Assembly: GCA_947481985.1 (NCBI GenBank)
Contig: CANKIK010000006.1
Location: 1 to 64,000, forward strand
Length of the DNA stretch: 64,000 nt
DNA from: QWOP01 sp003669605
GTDB lineage: Bacteria; Planctomycetota; Planctomycetia; Pirellulales; UBA1268
Direction: 5' to 3'
Numbering within the stretch: the stretch's first letter is position 1; each line of letters begins with the position of its first letter. Below the pieces are notes generated by a model. That model saw nothing but the letters and a program-made list of their open reading frames with translations, did not search any database and was not told the origin of the DNA. Positions 8,416 to 16,593 of the stretch are shown piece after piece. Made by a program: the position numbers and the translations under genes.

Positions 8416-9345
8416 ATGCCGAGCCCAGTCGAGACGCCCAGCCAGACACCGAAACCCACCCGTGCGGAACGGTTCGCCGGGTTGTCGGTGGCGATCGTCA
8501 CTCCCTTCCGCGACGGCAGGATCGACTCCGGACGGCTCCGCGAACAGATCGAAGCCCAGATCACGGGGGGCGTGAGTTGCATCTGCCCAGTGGGGACCAC
8601 TGGCGAATCGCCGACCCTCTCCCACGACGAACATGAGCGGGTGATCAAGGAGAGCATCCAGGCCGCCGCGGGGCGGATCCTCGTCATGCCCGGTACGGGA
8701 AGCAACTCCACCGCCGAGGCGGTGCGGCTCACGAAATGCGCCGCCAAGGAGGGTGCCAATGCCGCCCTCGTCGTCGGCCCTTACTACAATCGCCCCACAC
8801 AACAGGGCATTTACGAACACTTCAAGGCGCTCGCCGAAGCGGTCGAGATCCCCATCTGCGTCTACAACATCCCCGCACGGACTGGGCGGAACATTGAGCC
8901 GGAGACGATCATCCGCCTCGCCGAACTGCCGGGGATCGCGATGGTCAAGGAAGCGACTGGGCTCATGGACCAAGCATCGCAGATTCTCGGCGCCACCGAT
9001 CTGACGGTCCTCTCCGGCGACGACAGCATGACGCTGCCCCTGCTCTCCATCGGCGGCCGCGGCGTGATCAGCGTCGTTGGCAATCTCGTTCCGGCAGACA
9101 TGCGCGCCCTCATCGACGCCTTCGAGCAGGGTGACTTTGCCTTGGCGAGGCGTTGGCACCACCGTTTGTTCGGCCTGTGCCGCGACCTGCTAGGATTGGC
9201 GAGCAACCCGATTCCGATAAAAGCCGCGCTGGCGATGCTCGGACGCGACAGTGGTGAAGTACGGCTGCCGCTGGTGCCACTGGAGCCCGCGCAGGCCGAC
9301 AAACTCCGCGCCGTCCTCATTGGCTATGGCCTGCCTGTATCCTGA
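8416..9345 (+). CDS. dapA: 4-hydroxy-tetrahydrodipicolinate synthase
   Basis: DapA condenses pyruvate with aspartate semialdehyde, the first committed step to lysine and diaminopimelate. The 309-residue TIM-barrel enzyme carries GTTGESPTL (the substrate-binding Thr pair), VYNIPARTG with the catalytic Tyr near residue 150, and MVKEATG with the Schiff-base Lys near residue 177. The start is ambiguous: ATG at 8383 gives 11 more residues, and neither has an obvious Shine-Dalgarno site. The first 18 residues are Pro/Thr-rich and outside the conserved barrel. Diaminopimelate production agrees with peptidoglycan synthesis, which planctomycetes are now known to carry out. A STAS-domain gene begins 18 bp downstream. 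Confidence 0.93.
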   Translation: MPSPVETPSQTPKPTRAERFAGLSVAIVTPFRDGRIDSGRLREQIEAQITGGVSCICPVGTTGESPTLSHDEHERVIKESIQAAAGRILVMPGTGSNSTAEAVRLTKCAAKEGANAALVVGPYYNRPTQQGIYEHFKALAEAVEIPICVYNIPARTGRNIEPETIIRLAELPGIAMVKEATGLMDQASQILGATDLTVLSGDDSMTLPLLSIGGRGVISVVGNLVPADMRALIDAFEQGDFALARRWHHRLFGLCRDLLGLASNPIPIKAALAMLGRDSGEVRLPLVPLEPAQADKLRAVLIGYGLPVS

Positions 9346-9363
9346 TTCCCACTGGCGGTACCC

Positions 9364-10701
9364 ATGGATCTGTCCATCGAGCGTCGCCCCGTTTTCGGGG
9401 CCGGAGGCGACACTTTCGATGACCGCATCGATCTTGTGGCCCGCGGCCGGATCGATATTGAGTCGGCGGAGGAACTTGAGGCCGCGGTCGACGAAGAACT
9501 CCGCCTCGGCCGGCACACCATCCGCCTCGACCTCACCGAAGTGGGCTTCCTCTCCTCCGCTGGCATCCGGGTGCTGTTCAACATCCACCGGGCCGCCAAG
9601 GCCACCGGCGGCAGTTGTCTGATCTCTGCCGCCAGCGAACCGATCACCCGCGTCCTCACGCTCGCCAGGCTGGCCCCGATCCTCATGGAGCAGCCTGTGG
9701 AGCAGCCTGTGGAGCCGGCTGTGGAGGCTGTCACTGCGGGCCACTCAGCACCATCCCTTCCCGCGACGGCGACGCCGCGACGAGGGATCGACCAGCGGAT
9801 CGAGGGAATCCTCCTCACCGGCTGTGACTCCTCTGCGGCGGTGCCGGTTGATGGCTGCCTCCTCGGATCCTCGCCGTGGACCAATGGTCGCGCTGTCACT
9901 GATCAGCCGCCGGTGAACGTTCTCCGCGCCGGTTTCGGCATCGGCATCGGCTGCTTTGCCGATGAAGGTCCGGCGGTCACCTCTGGGGGGGAACTGCTCG
10001 CTGCCTGCGGCGCCGTCTTTATTCGTCCGCCTCGTCCCTTCGCCGCCGCCGACTCAATCGTCGGCAGCGGCGACCATGTCCCGGCGGTCCGGGTCGCTGC
10101 GGGGCTCTTTTGGGAAGGCCTCCCCCGTGGCCTGAGTGGCTTCGAAGCGGCCGGCGACGAGACAGCCGTCCGAGTCGACGAACTCGTCAGCATCATCCTC
10201 GACCGCGCCCAGGCCGATGTCGTGGCCGTGGTGATCGTCGCTGAGGTGCAGGGGCTGGTGGGAGCGGAATTGATCCGGCCGCTTGCCGAGGCCCTTTCCG
10301 ACGACCATCCCACCTCCGGCATTGCCGCCACCGCCGCCCGCTGGCTGTCGTTCTCGCGTGAGCCGGTCCATCCGGGCACAACGGCTGTCATCGTCGGGGT
10401 CGCCAGCCGCAACGCAACCGGGGCACTTGCCAGCTTCGTCCGTCCACTCGACGGCGCTGCCGCGGGAGCCGGTCCCACCACCTCCGGACACCTTCACGCC
10501 GCCATCTTTCCCCACCGTCCGTTGCGCCGGGGTGTCTCCGAACTGACGCCGATCATCGACGATCTGGCCGCCTCCGCCCCACTGGCGGTGATGCATCTCC
10601 TCGGCGATCCCCTGCCGGTGCTCGGATCGGGGCAGTCAGAACTGGTCCGCGGCGTCTGCTGGTTTGCCCCCCTCACCATCCGTGCCGGGACCGCTGGATG
10701 A
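9364..10701 (+). CDS. STAS-domain protein with a large unassigned C-terminal region
   Basis: Residues 1-120 form a STAS (anti-sigma-factor antagonist) domain: the segment IRLDLTEVGFLSSAGIRVLF has the strand-loop-helix with the Ser (FLSSAG) that is phosphorylated in SpoIIAA-type proteins. A VEQPVEP-type linker follows. The remaining 300 residues have alternating strands and helices (VVAVVIVAEVQGLVG, TTAVIVGVAS, APLAVMHLLGD) but no motif I recognise and no membrane helix. The stop codon overlaps the ATG of the ABC permease by 4 bp, so it is translated with the transporter. This suggests phosphorylation-dependent control of, or signalling from, the importer. No partner kinase or phosphatase gene is visible nearby. 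The function of the C-terminal half is unknown. Confidence 0.75.
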   Translation: MDLSIERRPVFGAGGDTFDDRIDLVARGRIDIESAEELEAAVDEELRLGRHTIRLDLTEVGFLSSAGIRVLFNIHRAAKATGGSCLISAASEPITRVLTLARLAPILMEQPVEQPVEPAVEAVTAGHSAPSLPATATPRRGIDQRIEGILLTGCDSSAAVPVDGCLLGSSPWTNGRAVTDQPPVNVLRAGFGIGIGCFADEGPAVTSGGELLAACGAVFIRPPRPFAAADSIVGSGDHVPAVRVAAGLFWEGLPRGLSGFEAAGDETAVRVDELVSIILDRAQADVVAVVIVAEVQGLVGAELIRPLAEALSDDHPTSGIAATAARWLSFSREPVHPGTTAVIVGVASRNATGALASFVRPLDGAAAGAGPTTSGHLHAAIFPHRPLRRGVSELTPIIDDLAASAPLAVMHLLGDPLPVLGSGQSELVRGVCWFAPLTIRAGTAG

Positions 10702-11609
10702 TCACACTTCTCACGACTTGGACGTTCGGCGTCACCCTGGGCTTCGTGGCCTTGGGAGTGTTTGTCAGTTACCGGTTGTTCGCCTTCCCGGACATCACCA
10801 CCGACGGGTCATTCACGCTCGGCGCGGTGGTGACGACAGTCCTCCTGGTCGCCGGCCACCATCCACTTCCCGCCACGCTGGCCGGCGCCGCCGCTGGCGC
10901 CATGGCCGGCAGTTGCACCGGAATGCTCCATGCCCTGTTGGGAATCGAGCCCTTACTGGCGGGCATCCTCATGACAACGGCGCTGGCGAGTGTGAACCTC
11001 GTCATCCTCGGCCGCAGCAACGTCCCCTTAAGCGGAGTCCCCACGGTCCTCGACAGGGCCGAAGCGGTGATCCTACCGCTCACCCAGGCACTTGGTTTCA
11101 CCGATTCCGCCACGGAGGCAGCCAGACTCTTGGCGGTGCTCGCGGCCGCCATGCTTGCCGTGCTCATTCTCTACCTCTTCTTCCGCACCAGTCTCGGCAC
11201 GGCGATGCGGGCCGGCGGCGACACCCCGACGATGGCCCGCGCACTGGGGCGCAACACCAGCCTGCTGACGGTCGCCGGACTGGCAATCGCCAATGCACTG
11301 GTGGCACTCTCCGGAGCGCTCGTCGCCCAGGTGCAAGGGTTTGCCGACGTGCAGATGGGGATCGGGATGGTGGTCTGGGGAATGGCCAGCGTGTACCTCG
11401 GGGCAGCGCTGGTCGGACCGGTGCGGCTGGGAGGGGCGCTACTTGCCACTGTTGCCGGCAGCATCACCTTCCGCCTGCTCGTCGCGGCGGCACTCCGGGC
11501 CGGGCTCGATCCCGACTGGCTCAAACTTGCCACCGCAGTCGTCGTTTTGGCGGCCTTGGTAGCCCCCCGTTTTCTCTCCCACCGTCCCCAGGCTTCCGCC
11601 GCACGCTAG
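10698..11609 (+). CDS. ABC transporter permease, TrpX-type family
   Basis: A 303-residue integral membrane protein with about eight hydrophobic segments, of the BPD_transp_2 type. The hallmark stretch FPDITTDGSFTLGA near residues 31-44 is characteristic of permeases partnered with DUF534/ABC_sub_bind binding proteins, as in the tryptophan (TrpXYZ) importers of streptococci. The order permease, ATPase, binding protein supports this. The ATG overlaps the upstream STAS-gene stop by 4 bp. The substrate cannot be read from the sequence: aromatic amino acids or related small molecules are plausible because of the family, but no Trp leader or TRAP-like element is visible. Confidence 0.8.
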   Translation: MITLLTTWTFGVTLGFVALGVFVSYRLFAFPDITTDGSFTLGAVVTTVLLVAGHHPLPATLAGAAAGAMAGSCTGMLHALLGIEPLLAGILMTTALASVNLVILGRSNVPLSGVPTVLDRAEAVILPLTQALGFTDSATEAARLLAVLAAAMLAVLILYLFFRTSLGTAMRAGGDTPTMARALGRNTSLLTVAGLAIANALVALSGALVAQVQGFADVQMGIGMVVWGMASVYLGAALVGPVRLGGALLATVAGSITFRLLVAAALRAGLDPDWLKLATAVVVLAALVAPRFLSHRPQASAAR

Positions 11610-11633
11610 TTCCCCTTTCTCCAACAGCCGACC

Positions 11634-12446
11634 ATGCTCGAAGTCTCTGCAGCCACCGTCGCCTTCACCGCCCCCGGTGGCCCGATCGTCCGCGCCGTCG
11701 ACGGCGTCAGTTTCACCGTGCCGGCTGGGGCATTTGTGGTCGTCATCGGCACCAACGGCTCCGGCAAGAGCACGTTGTTGGGATCGATCGCTGGCACCGT
11801 TCGCCTCGATTCCGGCACGATCCGTGTCGCGGGGCAAGACATCACCCGCTGGCGCGAAAACCAGCGCGCCCGGTACGTCGGCCGGGTGTTCCAAGACCCC
11901 CGGGCTGGCACCGCGGCGAGCCTCACGGTTTTGGAGAACATCGCTGTGGCCGCGGCCCGTGGCCGGCATGCCGGCCTGGGCTGGGCCACCCGTCGCACCC
12001 TGCGGGCCGAGGCATCCTCCAGGCTCGCGGCGATCGCCCCGGGGCTGGAGATGCGGCTCGATCAGCCGATCGGCTCGCTCTCCGGCGGCCAGCGGCAGAT
12101 TGTGTCGCTGGTGATGGCCACCTGGCACCGACCCGATGTGCTGCTCCTCGACGAGCACACCGCCGCACTTGACCCCGCAGCCGCCGACCGCGTCGTCCAG
12201 GCCACTGCGCGATTGGTTCGGGACCAAAAACTCACCGCCCTGATGGTCACCCATTCACTCAAACAGGCTGCGGGGCTGGGAGACCGGCTGCTGCTGGTGC
12301 ACCGGGGTCGGATCGCCCTCGACATCGACGGGGCGGCGAAACGGCGGCTGTCGGCAGACGCCCTGGCCGGCCGGTTCGATCGGCTCAGACGTGCCGATCA
12401 GCTCGACGATGCGGCTGCCCGAACCCTCCGCGACAATTACATCTGA
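11634..12446 (+). CDS. ABC transporter ATP-binding protein
   Basis: The 270-residue ATPase of the importer has Walker A GTNGSGKST (about residues 38-46), the Q-loop in VGRVFQDPRAGTA, signature LSGGQRQ, Walker B VLLLDEHTAALDP and the switch His in VTHSLKQA. The Q-loop sequence VFQDPRAGT is typical of the ATPases paired with DUF534-type binding proteins. It starts 24 bp after the permease gene and is followed 21 bp later by the binding protein, so the three form one transcription unit. All catalytic motifs are intact. Confidence 0.88.
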   Translation: MLEVSAATVAFTAPGGPIVRAVDGVSFTVPAGAFVVVIGTNGSGKSTLLGSIAGTVRLDSGTIRVAGQDITRWRENQRARYVGRVFQDPRAGTAASLTVLENIAVAAARGRHAGLGWATRRTLRAEASSRLAAIAPGLEMRLDQPIGSLSGGQRQIVSLVMATWHRPDVLLLDEHTAALDPAAADRVVQATARLVRDQKLTALMVTHSLKQAAGLGDRLLLVHRGRIALDIDGAAKRRLSADALAGRFDRLRRADQLDDAAARTLRDNYI

Positions 12447-12467
12447 CCCACTGCGCGGAAGGCCTCC

Positions 12468-13565
12468 ATGCTGACGACGCTCCTCTCCATCCTCCGCCGC
12501 TGCCTCCCCACGGTGCTGCTCCTGGCGGGTGCGTCGGCGCTCCTCCTCCTCACCGACAGGGCCGGCGCGACACGGTCGTTACCGGCAGTGGCGATCCTCC
12601 AGCAGGTCAGCTCGACCGTCCTTGACGATGCGATCACGGGGATGCTTGCCGGCCTGGCCGAGAAGGGCTTCCGCGAGGGGGAAACGGTATCGATCCGCCG
12701 CTTCAACGCCGAAGGGGACATGTCCCAAGGCAACGCCATTGCCCGTGAAATTGCCGGCGGACCGTACGACATGGTGCTCACTTCCAGTACGCCGTCGATG
12801 CAGCAGGTGGCCAACGCCAACTCCCGCGGCCGACTCAAGCATGTGTTTGCGGCGGTGGCCGATCCGTTCTCAGCCGGTGTCGGCTTTGACCGCGCCGACC
12901 ATTCCATTCACCCTCCCTGGCTGGTCGGCTATGGGAGCCTCGCCCCGGTCGATTTCACCTTCGGCGTGGCACAGCGGATCAATCCGAAGTTGGCCCGCGT
13001 GGGTGTGCCCCACAACCCTGCCGAGAGCAACTCGCGTCGCTTCATGGAACTGGCCCGGACGAGTTGCGAACGGCGTGGCATCGAACTGCTCGAGGTGCCG
13101 GTGGAAAATTCTTCCGGCGTGATCGAGGCGGTGCAGTCGACGATTTCACGAGGTGCGGAGGTGATCTTCTGCCCGGGTGACACGACCGTCATCAGCGCCA
13201 TCGACTCGGTGATCGCGGTCGCCGGAAAGGCAGGCATCCCTGTCTTTACAGTCAACCCCGGCGTGCCGGATCGGGGCACATTCTTCGACGTGGGCTTTAA
13301 CTTTCTCGAGGTCGGGCTCGTGGCCGGCAGGCTGGCGGGAGACGTTCTCAACGGAACCGATCCGACGACGGTGCCGATCCGCGAGACCGCCGCCGAAATC
13401 CCCCCCTACCTGACGCTCAACCTCACCGCCAAGGGGATCGATCGCGGTCTGTGGAGAGTCCCCGACGACCTGCTCTCGCAGGCCCGCTACCTGATCGATG
13501 ACGCCGGCCGGCACGATGCCAAGGATGCCGTGTTGCCAGGTCCGTTCACCGAACCGCAGCCGTGA
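12468..13565 (+). CDS. ABC transporter substrate-binding protein (ABC_sub_bind family)
   Basis: The 365-residue protein starts with a hydrophobic export or anchor segment (about residues 12-32, LPTVLLLAGASALLLLT) and continues as a two-lobed periplasmic binding protein. The opening of the mature part, VAILQQVSSTVLDDAITGML, and GFREGETVSIRRFNAEGD fit the DUF534/ABC_sub_bind family that serves TrpXYZ-like importers. I do not see a clear lipobox Cys, so it may be membrane-anchored or cleaved by signal peptidase I. It is the last gene of the STAS/ABC unit. Its final 20 bp overlap the 3' end of the convergent RFAP-synthase gene, which suggests that termination here must be tight or the mRNAs pair. 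Confidence 0.82.
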   Translation: MLTTLLSILRRCLPTVLLLAGASALLLLTDRAGATRSLPAVAILQQVSSTVLDDAITGMLAGLAEKGFREGETVSIRRFNAEGDMSQGNAIAREIAGGPYDMVLTSSTPSMQQVANANSRGRLKHVFAAVADPFSAGVGFDRADHSIHPPWLVGYGSLAPVDFTFGVAQRINPKLARVGVPHNPAESNSRRFMELARTSCERRGIELLEVPVENSSGVIEAVQSTISRGAEVIFCPGDTTVISAIDSVIAVAGKAGIPVFTVNPGVPDRGTFFDVGFNFLEVGLVAGRLAGDVLNGTDPTTVPIRETAAEIPPYLTLNLTAKGIDRGLWRVPDDLLSQARYLIDDAGRHDAKDAVLPGPFTEPQP

Positions 13566-14631
13566 ATCGGAGCCTCGCTCCCCGGGACTCGAAACGGGCG
13601 ATCACCAGGTCGTGGTCGCGGTCGAAGCCCTCGCTGGTGAGGCGTCCCACCAGGGTTTGCGCATCGGCGTCTGACTGACAACAGACGAGCACCGCCGGGC
13701 CCCAACTGCTCTGTGCTGCACCACGGAAACCGATCTCACCGAGCCGATCGATGAGCCGCCCGGTTGCCTCGTGGAAGGGGAGCCTGCCCGACTCCGACTC
13801 AAATGGCACCCCAGCCAGCCTCCCGTAGGCATGCAGGGCCGAGGAGAATCTGGCGAAATCCCCCTCCATCGCCGCGGGGAGCAATTCCAGCAACGCCAGC
13901 CGCGCCAGTTCAGCCGTCACCCCCGGGTCGACCGCGGGCAGGCGGGAGAAGGCTTCCTTCTCAGGGTTGCCGTAGAGCCCTTCGGCATCCCGACGGATGA
14001 CGAGCACGCCCCGCCACACCTCCGGCAGCCTCACCTGGGCGATCAGCGGCGAGACGCCGACAGCGGCCGGGCCGGCAGGCAACCATCTCCCCGCCTCGAC
14101 GATCAAGCCGCCACCGCCAAACCCATAGATCCCCACGCAACTCCGCCGTCCCCGCCCCACCGTGCGCCCAAGCGCCAGAGCCTCCTCCGCACAAAAGCGC
14201 CGTTCTTCCCCGATCTCGATCGGCCCGCGGGGACTGTCGGGGGGGGCATGAAGAGCGTGCAGGCCGGCTGCCACTGCCAGTGCCAGTTGGGTCCCGCTCC
14301 CCAGCCCAACATGGGAGCGTGGCGCCGACAAGACCTCAATCCGGCAGGCGGCGTGGCGATCCAAGCGCATGGCGGCGGCGCATTCGCGGGCAAACTCCAC
14401 CGCACGCTCGCCGAGCGTGCCAACGCCTTGGAACTCGGTATCGCGTTCCATCCGCACTTCCACCCCGGGGCTCTCAAGCATCACCCCGATCCCCCCAAAA
14501 CCACGCATCGCTGCCTGACCGAAGGAGAACATCCCCAGGTGGACCCGGGCCGGCGTCCGCACCTCGACGGCTGCATGGCTCCGCCCGGAAGATGACAGAG
14601 CGAAGGGGGATGGGATGGGCAGTTGAGCCAT
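13546..14631 (-). CDS. Beta-ribofuranosylaminobenzene 5'-phosphate synthase (GHMP-kinase fold)
   Basis: RFAP synthase condenses p-aminobenzoate with PRPP, the first committed step of tetrahydromethanopterin (H4MPT) synthesis. The 361-residue product has the GHMP-fold start (TPARVHLGMFSFGQAA), a glycine-rich loop SHVGLGSGTQLALAVAAGLH replacing the kinase ATP loop, and the second glycine motif GIYGFGGGGLIVEAG. This combination is that of archaeal MptG and its bacterial counterparts in methylotrophs and planctomycetes. The ATG at 14631 leaves 37 bp after the DUF447 gene; in-frame ATGs at 14688/14694 would extend it by up to 21 residues and overlap that gene. It lies just downstream of DUF447 and near pabAB, which would make its substrate. 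It is convergent with the ABC binding-protein gene. Confidence 0.78.
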   Translation of the reverse strand: MAQLPIPSPFALSSSGRSHAAVEVRTPARVHLGMFSFGQAAMRGFGGIGVMLESPGVEVRMERDTEFQGVGTLGERAVEFARECAAAMRLDRHAACRIEVLSAPRSHVGLGSGTQLALAVAAGLHALHAPPDSPRGPIEIGEERRFCAEEALALGRTVGRGRRSCVGIYGFGGGGLIVEAGRWLPAGPAAVGVSPLIAQVRLPEVWRGVLVIRRDAEGLYGNPEKEAFSRLPAVDPGVTAELARLALLELLPAAMEGDFARFSSALHAYGRLAGVPFESESGRLPFHEATGRLIDRLGEIGFRGAAQSSWGPAVLVCCQSDADAQTLVGRLTSEGFDRDHDLVIARFESRGARLRFTAAVR

Positions 14632-14668
14632 GCCGACAGTAGACGGTGTCGGCCCGGGACGGGGCAAG

Positions 14669-15262
14669 TCAGCCGCGTGGGAAACCATCGGCATGCTCCG
14701 CGACCCGCGAACTGAGCAGCGCGAAGGCCTCGGCCTCCCGCTGCCCCCCTGTCTTCTCCACCAGAACAGCGAGGGCCGCGAATTGGTCGCGGACGTCGTC
14801 GATCGGAAGAATATGGAGACGGGTGACGAGGATCGCAGCCTCGACGACCGCATGCCGGGCGCGGACAAAACCGGCCCAGGGGCGCCCCTGGTGTACACGC
14901 TCGACGCGGGCCTCGAGGCGATGGCGCTGCCCCGACCGGTCGGCGGAATCGATGCGAAACTCCCACGCCCGGCAGGCGTCGGCGAGCCTCCACCCAGTGA
15001 CCGCCTCCGCAGCCAGCAACGGGGGAATCGGCGCTCCCCCAACAACCGTTCGAGCGAGGAGGAGGACGTCGTCGGAGATCTGGAAAACTCCCTCCCCCGC
15101 CACGACAAGATTCCGAGCGGTGAGGCTGGTGGCAAAGGGCTTCAACAGCAGCCTCTCGATGCACCCGGAGGCCACCGCCTCCTCATCGACCTCCGGCCCC
15201 ATCGCCGCCAGATGGGGACGGCCGTCAGCATCCCGGGTGGTGATCAATCCTTCGAGAATCAT
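14669..15262 (-). CDS. DUF447-family protein (H4MPT-associated, flavin-binding split-barrel-like)
   Basis: The 197-residue protein begins MILEGLITTRDADGRPHLAA, a split-barrel opening. It contains LKPFATSLTARNLV, which resembles the FMN phosphate region of DUF447 proteins, and TGWRLADACRAWEFRI. DUF447 genes occur in archaeal methanogens and in bacteria with the H4MPT pathway, often beside RFAP synthase, as here. Biochemical function is not established to my knowledge. The gene lies 37 bp upstream of RFAP synthase on the same strand, so the two are probably cotranscribed. Assignment rests on recognised local sequence and context, not on a search. Confidence 0.62.
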   Translation of the reverse strand: MILEGLITTRDADGRPHLAAMGPEVDEEAVASGCIERLLLKPFATSLTARNLVVAGEGVFQISDDVLLLARTVVGGAPIPPLLAAEAVTGWRLADACRAWEFRIDSADRSGQRHRLEARVERVHQGRPWAGFVRARHAVVEAAILVTRLHILPIDDVRDQFAALAVLVEKTGGQREAEAFALLSSRVAEHADGFPRG

Positions 15263-15328
15263 AGCGCGATTGTCCGCGGGATTGGAGGGGCACCTTTCCG
15301 GAGCGACTGCCTGACAGGCTGCCCAGCA

Positions 15329-16582
15329 TCAGCATTCGGGATCGAGCCGTGCCCGGCCGGTGAACTCCATCCAGGCGAGGTATCCGGCTGCCCCAAGCCA
15401 CACCACGATTTGCAACACTAGCAGCGACCAGTGGCATTCAAGCAACCGCTGGGGAGCAAGCAACGACACCGCCACACCCGCAAGCACCAACCGCGCCGGG
15501 AGATCTGGCCGCCGCGCTGCCAAGACCATCAGCGCCACCAGCGTCGGGAAGAGCATGATGTTGTCGTAGAACCGATGATAGAGCAGCACCCGCATCGGTA
15601 CGGCGCACACCCCCGCCAGCCCGAGAAAGCTGAAACGGTGGCTGTTGCGGTGGAGGATCACGGCCGCGGTGATCCCCCCGGCCATCAGGATCGTCATCGC
15701 CACATAGGTTCCGGCCGCGCGGGGAAGTCCCAGCGCCGCCAGACTTTGACCAAAGAGTGATGACTGGGCCCCCATTGCCGCCGGAATCCGGAACACCCAG
15801 TGCTCGAGCATCGCCCCGGCAGACACGCCAGTCCAAGCGCACGCCGCCAGACTGAGGCCCAACAGAACAGCCCCCCCCACGACCCCTCCCTGCCACTGCC
15901 GCCGGACGCAAAACAGCGCTGCGAAGCCGAGGCTGTTTTGCGGCTTGAGCATCGAGAGGGCCCAAGCGACCCCTGCCTCTGTCGCCCGCCGCTGCTGGAG
16001 AAACATAATTTCAAGGACAACCAGTGCCGTGCAGATGATCGAGAATTGGCCCAGATTGAAGACGTTGGACGTCCCCGCCATCGCTCCGGCGGCGAAGGCG
16101 GCGATCCAGGCCATTTCCACCCCGGCGAACCGCAGCGAACGCCAGCCGAAAACCCCAATCACCACGAGCGCCGCCAGCGACATCGCCTGCAGCATCGCCG
16201 TGCCCTCGATCATCCCCTCCCCCGGGAAGAAGAGCGCGAGCATCGGCATCGCGTAGGGAGGATAGACGGTGAACGGCACCCCGGGCGGAATGGGGGGGGG
16301 GATGAGGGCGGGGTTGGGATAGACGCCGCGCGCGAACCACTGGTACTCCCGGAACCGAATCCCCAGGTCCTGGGTGTGGAAGTTTACAAACCACTCCAGA
16401 TGGATCCCACGGACCACCATCCACACCGAGAGGATCGTGATCCCCACCGCGATCACGCGGAGGAGCAAGGTGCGGCGCCCGCGTTCCTTTTCCGACAGCA
16501 CACTCCCCGCGCCCCGACCGCTCGTCGCGGTGGCGACGTTCCTCGCGGAACTCGGAATCGGACGGGAGCAGGGGAGTGCCAT
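15329..16582 (-). CDS. GT87-like (DUF2029) polytopic membrane glycosyltransferase
   Basis: A 417-residue integral membrane protein with about ten hydrophobic helices. After the first helix (LLLRVIAVGITILSVWMVV) comes an extracytoplasmic loop with the acidic/aromatic segment HTQDLGIRFREYQWFARGVYP, then VYPPYAMPM. A DxD-like site is not obvious, but this loop pattern and the later MLKPQNSLGFAALF (the 'KPQ' motif) match GT-C fold enzymes of family GT87, which transfer mannose or arabinose-like sugars from polyprenyl-phosphate donors. The substrate is unknown. It starts 11 bp after the NIPSNAP gene stop and probably shares its transcript. A link to the adjacent cofactor genes is not evident. Confidence 0.68.
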   Translation of the reverse strand: MALPCSRPIPSSARNVATATSGRGAGSVLSEKERGRRTLLLRVIAVGITILSVWMVVRGIHLEWFVNFHTQDLGIRFREYQWFARGVYPNPALIPPPIPPGVPFTVYPPYAMPMLALFFPGEGMIEGTAMLQAMSLAALVVIGVFGWRSLRFAGVEMAWIAAFAAGAMAGTSNVFNLGQFSIICTALVVLEIMFLQQRRATEAGVAWALSMLKPQNSLGFAALFCVRRQWQGGVVGGAVLLGLSLAACAWTGVSAGAMLEHWVFRIPAAMGAQSSLFGQSLAALGLPRAAGTYVAMTILMAGGITAAVILHRNSHRFSFLGLAGVCAVPMRVLLYHRFYDNIMLFPTLVALMVLAARRPDLPARLVLAGVAVSLLAPQRLLECHWSLLVLQIVVWLGAAGYLAWMEFTGRARLDPEC

Positions 16583-16593
16583 GCGCGAGAGCG

